A stretch of 10,428 nt of DNA from Synergistales bacterium (lineage in GTDB: Bacteria; Synergistota; Synergistia; Synergistales; 79-D21), in NCBI GenBank assembly GCA_015657435.1, contig JADLKH010000003.1, positions 4,710 through 15,137 of the forward strand, written 5' to 3'. The notes under the pieces are model-generated. The model was not told the DNA's origin and made no database searches. It saw only the letters and a list, made by a program, of their open reading frames with translations. Shown piece after piece: positions 1 to 5,833 of the stretch; position 1 is the stretch's first letter, and each line of letters starts with the position of its first letter. The position numbers and the translations under genes were made by a program.

Positions 1-249
1 GGAATCGACGCGCCTTCCACCCTGAACCACCGCTTCCTCACGGAGGACACGCCGTTTTCCATGGTTCCCGCCGCCGCGCTCGGAAAGCTGGCGGGGGTGC
101 CGACGCCCGCCTCGGATGCGCTCGTTTTTTTGCTGGGCGTCGCCATGGGGCAGGATTTTTCAGAAACCGGGCCGGGTCTCGAGAGCATGGGACTGTCGGG
201 CATGACCGTTGAGGAGATCCGTCGGCTCGTGCTCGGGGAGGACCGATGA
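1..249 (+). CDS. Opine (octopine/nopaline-type) dehydrogenase, C-terminal end, 5' truncated by window
   Basis: The frame is open from base 1 and gives the last 82 residues before a TGA at 247-249. The stretch NHRFLTEDTPFSMVP (about residues 9-23), followed by a KLAGVPTP segment and a short tail with SMGLSGMTVEEI, resembles the all-helical C-terminal domain of the NAD/NADP octopine/nopaline dehydrogenase family. Those enzymes reversibly condense an amino acid with a 2-oxo acid, such as pyruvate, using NAD(P)H in the cytoplasm. The Rossmann domain lies outside the window and cannot be checked. An internal ATG at 61 is not a credible start because the family match continues upstream of it. The TGA overlaps the next start codon (ATGA, 246-249), which implies translational coupling to the UxaA small subunit. 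The substrate pair is unknown. Confidence 0.8.
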   Translation, partial: GIDAPSTLNHRFLTEDTPFSMVPAAALGKLAGVPTPASDALVFLLGVAMGQDFSETGPGLESMGLSGMTVEEIRRLVLGEDR

Positions 250-551
250 AGAAGGCCATCCGGGTGGATAAGGCGGACAACGTGGCGGTTGTGGCCCAGG
301 ACACGAAGAAGGGGGACGCCGTCGACTGCTTCGGGTTCGAGGCGGTTGCGGGAGCGGACATTCCCCTGGGGCACAAGATCGCGCTGGGGCCGGTCGAAAA
401 GGGAGCCCTGGTCTTCAAGTTCGGGGTTCCGATCGGAAGGGCTTCCGCCCCGATCCGCACGGGGGATCACGTGCATGTCCACAACCTGGAGGACATCACC
501 GAGGAGCTTTGCAACGGCTACGAGAAGAAGTTCCGGGAAATGGGAGCGTGA
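246..551 (+). CDS. UxaA-family (de)hydratase small subunit, SAF-like domain
   Basis: This 101-residue protein has the whole length of the stand-alone SAF-domain subunits of the altronate/galactarate dehydratase family. Its IPLGHKIALGPV stretch (about 39-50), KFGVPIG (58-64) and terminal HVHVHN (75-80) are the typical conserved blocks. In this family the small domain caps the active site of the large subunit encoded next door. Known members include altronate dehydratase, galactarate dehydratase and sulfolactate sulfo-lyase (SuyAB). A GGGGAGG-type ribosome binding site (about 235-241) lies inside the upstream gene, and the ATG overlaps that gene's stop codon. I saw no uronate or sulfonate genes nearby; the context is amino-acid metabolism, so the substrate is left open. 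Confidence 0.85.
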   Translation: MKKAIRVDKADNVAVVAQDTKKGDAVDCFGFEAVAGADIPLGHKIALGPVEKGALVFKFGVPIGRASAPIRTGDHVHVHNLEDITEELCNGYEKKFREMGA

Positions 552-558
552 GCGGGCG

Positions 559-1755
559 ATGAGGGAAATCCTTGCCTATGAAAGGCCGGACGGGAGAATA
601 GGTCTCCGGAACCGGGTGGTCGTCATCTCGATGGTCTCCTGTTCGAACACGGTTGTATCGAGGATCGCCCAGGCGACCGGGGCGATCCCCATCACCCACG
701 AGTACGGATGCGTAGAATTCGACGAAGACCACAAAAGGACGAAACTGGCCCTCGTCGCCGCGGGCGCGGGCCCGAACGTTTACGGAGCCCTGCTCGTGGG
801 CCTCGGGTGCGAGCAGACCTCCATGGCGGACGTGAAGCGGGCGGTTGCCGGGACCGGCAAGCCCGTGGAGGCTCTCCTGATCCAGGAGGAAGGCGGTTCC
901 CCGGAGGCCGAACGCCGGGGGATCGAGATCGTCAGGAAGCTGCAGGCGGAAGCCGATGCGCAGGAGAGAGTTCCCTGCAGCGCGGCAGGGCTCGTGGTGG
1001 GCATCCAGTGCGGAGGTTCCGACTGGACCACGGCGGTGGCCGGCAACACCGCGATCGGGGCGATGTCGGACCGGGTGATCGAAAACGGCGGCAGCGTCCT
1101 CATGTCGGAGGTCATGGGCTTCCCGGGAAGCGAACACATCGTGGCCGCCAACTCGGTCAACCGAAAGGTCGGCCTGCAGGTGCTGGACATGGTGGCCGAC
1201 CTGCGGGCGGAGTATGTCGAGCTCTACGGCCAGACCATCGAGGAGGTCAACCCCACCCCGGGCAACAAGGCGGGGGGGATCACGACCCTGGTCGAGAAAT
1301 CCATGGGCAACATCCGGAAGATGGGCAATTCTCCGGTGCAGGGTGTTCTTCGTCTCGGCGAACCGATCCCCCATCCCGGGCTCTGGGTGGTGGACAACCG
1401 GGCCCAGGGCCCCGATCCGTTCAACGTGACGGGGTTCGCGATCCAGGGGGCCAACGTGACGGTCTTCAGCAGCGGCAGGGGCTCGCCGGTCGGGTGCGCG
1501 GTCATGCCCGTGATCAAGATCACGGGAAACCCGGCGACATTCAGAAAACTGGAAAGCATTACCGATTTCAACGCCGGTGTGGTTGTAGAAGGCAAGTCCA
1601 TCCCCGAGACGGGGGCGGACCTTTACGAGCTTCTCCTGGAAGTCGCCGGCGGAAGGGCCACGAAATCCGAGCTGAACGGGAACGTCGAGTACGCGATCCC
1701 GCGGGAGCCGGCCAGGAAGAAGCATCGGGACTGCTGCGCGGATGGAGGCGTTTAG
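559..1755 (+). CDS. UxaA-family (de)hydratase large subunit
   Basis: This 398-residue protein begins at ATG 559, seven nt after the small-subunit stop. The frame stays open further upstream, but that part only shadows the small subunit, and the family's N-terminal block (YERPDGRIGLRNRVVVIS, about 7-24) sits right at the chosen start. Further family blocks are HEYGC (47-51), GLGCE (81-85), GIQCGGSD (148-155), NPTPGNKAGG (231-240) and GRGSPVGC (306-313). Their cysteines (C51, C84, C151, C313) are candidates for metal or cluster binding. Relatives dehydrate sugar acids or eliminate sulfite from sulfolactate. Here the neighbours are an opine dehydrogenase and an SdaA-like lyase, so a hydroxy-acid or hydroxy-amino-acid substrate is an inference, not a fact. 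The C-terminus is short and cysteine-containing (about DCCADGGV) and overlaps the next gene by 14 bp. Confidence 0.85.
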   Translation: MREILAYERPDGRIGLRNRVVVISMVSCSNTVVSRIAQATGAIPITHEYGCVEFDEDHKRTKLALVAAGAGPNVYGALLVGLGCEQTSMADVKRAVAGTGKPVEALLIQEEGGSPEAERRGIEIVRKLQAEADAQERVPCSAAGLVVGIQCGGSDWTTAVAGNTAIGAMSDRVIENGGSVLMSEVMGFPGSEHIVAANSVNRKVGLQVLDMVADLRAEYVELYGQTIEEVNPTPGNKAGGITTLVEKSMGNIRKMGNSPVQGVLRLGEPIPHPGLWVVDNRAQGPDPFNVTGFAIQGANVTVFSSGRGSPVGCAVMPVIKITGNPATFRKLESITDFNAGVVVEGKSIPETGADLYELLLEVAGGRATKSELNGNVEYAIPREPARKKHRDCCADGGV

Positions 1756-3361
1756 GGTGTCCGGAAAAGCGAGGCTGCTGAGCCTCTTCGACGTGCTGGG
1801 CCCGATCATGACGGGGCCCTCCAGCTCCGCCACGGCGGGGGCGGTCAAGATCGGCCGGATGGGGAGGATGTTCCTCGGCGGACAGCCCGACGAGGTGGAC
1901 CTGTATTTTAGCGAGACCTTCGGCTGCAAATACCGGGGGAACTCCACGGACGCGGCGGCCATCGGCGGCCTCTTGGGCTTTGCCGTGGACGCCCCCGAGA
2001 TCAGAAGCGCCCGCGAGATCGCGGCTTCCCGGGGAATCAAGGTTTCGATCCGGATCAGGCCCGAAGAGGCCTCTGCGCCGGATGCCGGGCCGAAGCCGAT
2101 TTCGGTCGAGATGGACCTGAGGCGCGGAGGGGATTCGATCCACGTTACGGGGCTTTCGGTGGGCGGCAGCGAGATCGTCATGTCGGAGGTCGACGGGTTC
2201 CCGGTGAACATCCAGGGAAACGAAGACGGTTTTCTGGTTTTTTCGTCCTCGGGGAACCTTGGAACGGCCCTGGGAGAAGTCTTCGGGGAAAACCTCCTTT
2301 CCGTGGAAAAGATCGAGAAGGATGGGCGGTTTCTTTACGTCGGGACCCTGGAAAGACCGGCTTCCGCGATCTCGATCGAGAAGGCGGAGGAACTTCCGGA
2401 GGTGACTCGGGCGGTTTGCCTGCAAAACCTTCTCGCCTATCGGCTGCACGACGCAAACCCCCTCTTCGGCAGCATCGCCGAGATGGTGGCCCTGTGCCAG
2501 AGGGAAGGCATGACGATGGCCGACGCGGCCGTGGCCTACGAAAAGAAGCGGAGCGGGATGCCCGAGGCCGAGGTGCGGCGGATGGCCGCAGAAATCTGGA
2601 AGGTTATGGAAGCGTCCGTGGAAGCGGGCGTCAAGGGGAAAAACGCCGTGCTGAGCGGACTGGTGCCAGGTGATGCCGGACACCGGCTTGCGGAGCGCGC
2701 GGAGGCAGGCCGTTCCCTTTCGGGCAGGACGGTGGCCCTTGCGGCTGCCCGGGCCCTGGCCTGCATGGAATGCGACGCCTGCATGGGGCGCGTCGTCGCG
2801 GCTCCCACGGCGGGGGCGGCGGGGGTCATTCCCGGCGCCCTCCTGACGGCGGCGGAGGCCCTGGGGGCAAGCGAGGCCCGGGTGGTGGACGCCCTTCTCG
2901 TTTCCGCGGCCGTCGGGTCGGTGATCGCACTCGCTGCACCCGTTTCGGGAACGATGGGCGGCTGCCAGTCGGAAGTCGGCGTGGCCTCGGCCATGACGGC
3001 TTCGGCCCTCGTCCACCTGGACGGGGGAACACCCTCCCAGGCGGCCCACGCCATGGCGATTGCCCTGAAGAACGTGTTGGGGCTCGTCTGCGATCCGGTC
3101 GCCGGTGCGGTGGAAGTCCCCTGCATCAAGAGGAACGCCATGGGCGTGGCCAACGCCTTCGTGGCGGCCGACATGGCGCTCGCCGGAATCGAGAGCGCGA
3201 TCCCCGCCGACGAGGTGATCATGGCGCTCTGCAACGTCCAGAAACTCCTCCCGGTGGAACTGAGGGCCTCGGCCAGGGGGGGACTCGGCATCACGCCGAC
3301 GGCGCAGCGCCTGATGGCGGAAAAGATGGAACGGCTCGAGCGGGAAGCGGCAGGGCGGTAG
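1742..3361 (+). CDS. Fused beta-alpha L-serine dehydratase-like Fe-S lyase, diverged active-site motifs
   Basis: This 539-residue protein joins a serine dehydratase beta-type N-terminal part (about 8-205) to an alpha-type C-terminal part (about 220-535). The alpha part has APTAGAAGVIPG (354-365), GGCQSEVG (406-413), GLVCDPVAGAVEVPCIKRN (447-465) and ARGGLGITPT (511-520). C408, C450 and C461 are spaced 42 and 11 residues apart, the spacing I recall for the three [4Fe-4S] ligands of the Legionella enzyme. Active family members deaminate L-serine to pyruvate and ammonia. Two conserved histidines are replaced: the usual GPSSSHT reads GPSSSAT (A30), and the usual GHxTD reads GNSTD (N67). The C-terminus (REAAGR) lacks the terminal cysteine used as the fourth ligand in the Legionella enzyme. 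Family membership is firm; serine specificity is doubtful. The ATG lies inside the upstream gene, and the preceding ribosome binding site is weak, so coupling is likely. Confidence 0.85.
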   Translation: MEAFRVSGKARLLSLFDVLGPIMTGPSSSATAGAVKIGRMGRMFLGGQPDEVDLYFSETFGCKYRGNSTDAAAIGGLLGFAVDAPEIRSAREIAASRGIKVSIRIRPEEASAPDAGPKPISVEMDLRRGGDSIHVTGLSVGGSEIVMSEVDGFPVNIQGNEDGFLVFSSSGNLGTALGEVFGENLLSVEKIEKDGRFLYVGTLERPASAISIEKAEELPEVTRAVCLQNLLAYRLHDANPLFGSIAEMVALCQREGMTMADAAVAYEKKRSGMPEAEVRRMAAEIWKVMEASVEAGVKGKNAVLSGLVPGDAGHRLAERAEAGRSLSGRTVALAAARALACMECDACMGRVVAAPTAGAAGVIPGALLTAAEALGASEARVVDALLVSAAVGSVIALAAPVSGTMGGCQSEVGVASAMTASALVHLDGGTPSQAAHAMAIALKNVLGLVCDPVAGAVEVPCIKRNAMGVANAFVAADMALAGIESAIPADEVIMALCNVQKLLPVELRASARGGLGITPTAQRLMAEKMERLEREAAGR

Positions 3362-3367
3362 GGCGTT

Positions 3368-3381
3368 CCGGCGATCGCCGG
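3368..3381. repeat. Perfect 14-bp palindrome in intergenic gap
   Basis: CCGGCGATCGCCGG reads the same on both strands. It lies in the 60-nt gap between the SdaA-like gene and the cyclodeaminase-family gene, 41 nt upstream of the latter's start codon. It could be a protein-binding site or a small RNA hairpin, but no T-tract follows and I see no convincing promoter in this gap. Palindromes of this kind can arise by chance in GC-rich DNA. Confidence 0.4.
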
Positions 3382-3407
3382 GAAACGTCGTGATCCATAA
3401 CTTGAAA

Positions 3408-3413
3408 GGGAGG
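3408..3413 (+). promoter_or_regulatory. Ribosome binding site for the cyclodeaminase-family gene
   Basis: GGGAGG lies 8 nt upstream of GTG 3422 and supports that non-ATG start. No better start codon with a ribosome binding site is seen nearby. Confidence 0.7.
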
Positions 3414-3421
3414 GCTGCAGC

Positions 3422-4414
3422 GTGTCGACGGTACTGTTGAAGCAGGCGGACATCGTGACTCTGACGGACATGAAGGAAATCGTGGGGATCGTGGAGAAGA
3501 CCTTCAAGGGATTCGGCGAGGGGACGACGATCAACCCGACGAAGGTGGGACTCGACCTGGGTGAGACGGCATCGTACCCGCCGTACCAGGGGTTCATGAA
3601 CGCCATGCCGGCCTACGTGGGCTGGCTGGATTCCGCGGGGATCAAGTGGGCGGGAGGATTTCTGGGTGAGAGGAAGAGGATGGGCCTGCCGTACGTCACC
3701 TCGCTGATCCTCCTGATCGACCCGAAGATCGGGAACTTCAGGGCGGTCATGGACGGGGAGTGGATCACCACCATGCGGACGGGAGCCCAGACGGCGGTGG
3801 CGCTGAAATACCTGCACAAGGGCACGTCGATCCGACTGGGGCTGTACGGAGCGGGAGCGCAGGGTCACTCGCAGACGCAGGCGATCGCGGCGGTGTTCGA
3901 CATCGAGGAGGTGCGGGTGTACGACGTGAGCCGTGCGGCGGCGGAGAAATACGCGTCGGACATGAAGGACGTGGTGAAGGGTCCGATCGTGATCGCGGAG
4001 AAGCCGGAGGACGCGGCGTGGGGCGACGCGATCGTGTGCGTGACGCAGTCGAAGGACAAGTTCGTGAAGAACGAATGGATCAAGCCCGGGACGATCGTGT
4101 TCCCGATGGGCTCCTACCAGGAAGTGGACGACGAGTTCATTCTGAGCGCCGACCGCGTGGTGGTGGACCATGTGGGTCAGTGTCTGCACCGCGGGGCGCT
4201 GAAGGAGCTGGTGGAGGCCGGGAAGTTCGCGGAGAAGGACATCGACGCGACGATCGGCGAGGTGGTGGCCGGCAAAAAGCAGGGGCGGGTCTCCGAGAAG
4301 GATCGCATCCTGTGCATCCCCATCGGGACGGGGGCCATGGATATCGCGGTGGCCACGGTGGTCCTGGAGAGGGCGAAGGCGAAGGGCCTCGGCGGCAGCT
4401 TCGATTTCGTGTAG
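3422..4414 (+). CDS. Ornithine cyclodeaminase / mu-crystallin family protein
   Basis: This 330-residue protein has the normal family length. A Rossmann NAD(P)-binding motif LYGAGAQG (141-148) follows the family's substrate-side residues in AGIKWAGG (K75) and DGEWITTMRTGA (R119). The C-terminal block TIGEVVAGKKQGRVSEKD (277-294) is also typical. Ornithine cyclodeaminase turns L-ornithine into L-proline and ammonia with bound NAD+. Relatives include archaeal alanine dehydrogenase and ketimine reductases, so the exact reaction is unknown. GTG 3422 is chosen because GGGAGG lies 8 nt upstream. The gene follows the SdaA-like gene by 60 nt and ends at a strong terminator, so it is probably the last gene of that operon. 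Alanine codons are mostly GCG (about 25 of 34 by hand count), unlike the GCC-leaning dehydrogenase gene downstream. Confidence 0.85.
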   Translation: MSTVLLKQADIVTLTDMKEIVGIVEKTFKGFGEGTTINPTKVGLDLGETASYPPYQGFMNAMPAYVGWLDSAGIKWAGGFLGERKRMGLPYVTSLILLIDPKIGNFRAVMDGEWITTMRTGAQTAVALKYLHKGTSIRLGLYGAGAQGHSQTQAIAAVFDIEEVRVYDVSRAAAEKYASDMKDVVKGPIVIAEKPEDAAWGDAIVCVTQSKDKFVKNEWIKPGTIVFPMGSYQEVDDEFILSADRVVVDHVGQCLHRGALKELVEAGKFAEKDIDATIGEVVAGKKQGRVSEKDRILCIPIGTGAMDIAVATVVLERAKAKGLGGSFDFV

Positions 4415-4431
4415 AAACCCCATTTTCGATG

Positions 4432-4489
4432 ACCCTGGGACGGTGCGGCGACTTGCCGCTCCGTCCCATTTTTTTGCGCTTCCCAGGGT
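4432..4489. repeat. 9-bp inverted repeat enclosing and competing with the terminator
   Basis: ACCCTGGGA (4432-4440) is perfectly complementary to TCCCAGGGT (4481-4489). The GGGA part of the left arm (4437-4440) is also the base of the terminator stem, so the two foldings compete for it. This could be chance, a remnant of an insertion, or a read-through control. Confidence 0.45.
4437..4475 (+). terminator. Intrinsic terminator after the cyclodeaminase-family gene
   Basis: GGGACGG (4437-4443) pairs with CCGTCCC (4461-4467). After one T-T mismatch, GCGGC (4445-4449) pairs with GCCGC (4455-4459) around a GACTT loop. Seven Ts follow at 4469-4475. The hairpin starts 22 nt after the stop codon at 4414. 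There is no T-tract on the opposite strand, so it acts in the + direction. It should end the operon that starts left of the window. Confidence 0.9.
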
Positions 4490-4493
4490 GGAT

Positions 4494-4499
4494 TAGAAT
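4494..4499 (+). promoter_or_regulatory. Weak -10 candidate upstream of the racemase
   Basis: TAGAAT matches TATAAT at 5 of 6 positions and lies between the terminator and the repeat element. The matching -35 position (about 4471-4476) falls in the terminator T-tract and is poor. The racemase needs a promoter after such a strong terminator, and this is the best local candidate I see, but it is weak. Confidence 0.25.
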
Positions 4500-4528
4500 A
4501 GAAACGTGGCCTTCGAGGAAAATGAAAA

Positions 4529-4638
4529 AATGGGGTCAGAGCTTGAATCTGACCGTATGTATACCGTTTAATCCGTGGAAAGCCACTATTGTACACATAC
4601 GGTCAGATTCAAGCTCTGACCCCATTAGAACTGACCCC
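4529..4638. repeat. REPIN/MITE-like element: two inverted hairpin units plus a third partial copy
   Basis: A perfect 32-nt inverted repeat spans 4529-4560 and 4595-4626. Each arm is itself a hairpin: GGTCAG, a 9-nt loop (AGCTTGAAT or its complement) and CTGACC, at 4534-4554 and 4601-4621. The central part (4565-4590) holds a small GTGG/CCAC hairpin. A further CTGACCCC at 4631-4638 looks like a remnant of a third copy. The element is AT-richer than its surroundings and carries no open reading frame. Two inverted palindromic units are the architecture of REPINs, which are mobilised in trans by REP-associated (IS200-like) tyrosine transposases. Assignment to that class is inference; no transposase lies in this window. 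Confidence 0.8.
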
Positions 4639-4643
4639 CTAGA

Positions 4644-4650
4644 AAAGAGG
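4644..4650 (+). promoter_or_regulatory. Ribosome binding site that sets the racemase start
   Basis: AAAGAGG lies 8 nt before GTG 4659. It overlaps the alternative GTG at 4650, which rules that start out as poorly placed. It lies only a few bases after the repeat element. Confidence 0.65.
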
Positions 4651-4658
4651 TGGCTTGC

Positions 4659-5723
4659 GTGTATCCAAGGCTTTTGATCGATCCGGCGAAGGTTCGCGAG
4701 AACGCGGCCGAGGTGGTTCGGCGAGCGGGAAAGCTGGGGATCGGGGTGTTCGGCGTCACGAAGGGGTTCTGCGCCGATCCGGTGGTGGCCCGGGCCATGG
4801 TGGAGGGCGGCTGCAGTCTCCTGATGGACAGCCGGGTGAAGAACCTCCGGCGGTTGCGTGAGGCCGGGTTCACCGAGCCCCTCATGCTGCTGAGGATCCC
4901 CATGCTGTCTGAGTTGGAGGAGTTGGTGGAGGTGGCGGACGGGACGGTCGTCTCGATGCCCGAAACCGTCCTTGCACTGGAGAAGGCCGCCTCGACGGCC
5001 GGAAAGACCCTGGACGTGATGGTGATGGCCGATGTCGGCGACCTGCGCGAGGGGCTCTGGCCGGACGAAATGGAAGCCATGGGGAGAACACTGGCCTCCT
5101 GCAAACGGATCCGCTGCATGGGCGTCGGCACGAACATCGGCTGTTTCGGGGGAGTTCTGCCCACGCCGCAGAACATGGCCCTGCTGGTCGAATGCCGGGA
5201 TCGGCTGGCCTCGGGGCTGGGACGTCCCGTGGAGCTCGTGTCCGGGGGAGCCACCTCCTCCATCGAGCTGGTCGATAACGCGCAGATGCCGCGGGAGGTC
5301 AACAATCTTCGGGTCGGCGAGGCGATCCTGCTGGGGTTCAACACGGGCCGCATGCAGGCGATCCCCGGGCTTCACCGGGACGCCTTCGTCCTGGAGGCCG
5401 AGGTCGTAGAGGTTCGGGTCAAGCCGAGCAAACCGATCGGACTCATCGGGGCGGATGCCTTCGGGAAGGTTCCGGTGTTCGAGGACCGCGGCCGGCGTCT
5501 CCGGGCGATCGCGGCGGTCGGCAAACAGGATGCGAAGATCGACGGGCTGACGCCCCTCGATCCGGGGATCACCGTGCTGGGGGCCTCCAGCGACCATCTG
5601 ACCCTCGACGTGGAGGACTGCACCACTCCTCCCGTTCTGGGCGGGTTCGTGCGTTTCACGCTGGACTACGGGGCCATGCTTGCCCTCACCACGTCGTCCT
5701 ACGTGGAAAAGATCTGCGTCTGA
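4659..5723 (+). CDS. Alanine/ornithine racemase family PLP-dependent enzyme
   Basis: This 354-residue protein is an alanine racemase-fold, PLP-binding barrel enzyme. GVTKGF (32-37) supplies the Schiff-base lysine K35. GDLREGLWP, SGGATSSIEL and NNLRVGEAILLG match the ornithine racemase (Orr) subgroup of this family better than classical Alr. The reaction is interconversion of L- and D-amino acids; ornithine and alanine are both possible. GTG 4659 gives the N-terminus MYPRLLIDPAKVRENA expected in the family and has AAAGAGG 8 nt upstream. The frame could also begin at GTG 4650, but that codon overlaps the ribosome binding site. A REPIN-like repeat lies directly upstream, so its RNA hairpin would sit in the leader if transcription starts before it. 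The gene follows an amino-acid catabolic operon, and a secreted serpin lies 110 nt downstream. Confidence 0.85.
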   Translation: MYPRLLIDPAKVRENAAEVVRRAGKLGIGVFGVTKGFCADPVVARAMVEGGCSLLMDSRVKNLRRLREAGFTEPLMLLRIPMLSELEELVEVADGTVVSMPETVLALEKAASTAGKTLDVMVMADVGDLREGLWPDEMEAMGRTLASCKRIRCMGVGTNIGCFGGVLPTPQNMALLVECRDRLASGLGRPVELVSGGATSSIELVDNAQMPREVNNLRVGEAILLGFNTGRMQAIPGLHRDAFVLEAEVVEVRVKPSKPIGLIGADAFGKVPVFEDRGRRLRAIAAVGKQDAKIDGLTPLDPGITVLGASSDHLTLDVEDCTTPPVLGGFVRFTLDYGAMLALTTSSYVEKICV

Positions 5724-5725
5724 AG

Positions 5726-5765
5726 CGGAACCGCCCGGTGAGTAGAAAGGCGGATACCGGTTCCG
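5726..5765. repeat. 8-bp inverted repeat after the racemase
   Basis: CGGAACCG (5726-5733) is complementary to CGGTTCCG (5758-5765), with 24 nt between. It begins just after the racemase stop codon. No T-tract follows, so it is not a clear intrinsic terminator; it may protect the mRNA end or pause transcription weakly. Confidence 0.4.
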
Positions 5766-5792
5766 ACCCCGGGGGATAAAATGATTGAAAGG

Positions 5793-5817
5793 CCGTGAAG
5801 TCCTCGAGTGTTCACGG
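5793..5817 (+). promoter_or_regulatory. Hairpin directly upstream of the serpin ribosome binding site
   Basis: CCGTGAA (5793-5799) pairs with TTCACGG (5811-5817) around an 11-nt loop. The hairpin covers an upstream in-frame GTG (5795) and ends two bases before the purine-rich GAGGGGGTG (5819-5827). This favours a serpin start at 5825 or 5834. It could modulate access to the ribosome binding site. Confidence 0.4.
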
Positions 5818-5833
5818 CGAGGGGGTGTTTTCC

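Noticed and set aside
289..558. 90-codon N-terminal extension of the UxaA large subunit
   Set aside because: It overlaps the small-subunit gene in another frame. The family's N-terminus begins at ATG 559.
496..2211. Long antisense open frame (571 codons)
   Set aside because: It lies opposite the UxaA large-subunit gene and the 5' part of the SdaA-like gene and looks like a codon-bias shadow.
1568..4423. Very long antisense open frame (951 codons)
   Set aside because: It runs opposite three well-supported genes and has the Arg/His/Pro/Asp-rich composition of a GC-rich shadow frame. No family resemblance was seen.
4529..4626. Inverted repeat as a transcription terminator
   Set aside because: No T-tract follows the arm, and the nested hairpin units fit a repeat element better. 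A separate proper terminator already lies at 4437-4475.
4529..4638. CRISPR array
   Set aside because: The copies are inverted, not direct, and there are no regular spacers or cas genes.
5775..5782. Possible -10 element (TAAAAT) upstream of the serpin
   Set aside because: No acceptable -35 hexamer lies at the right distance, so I do not call a promoter.
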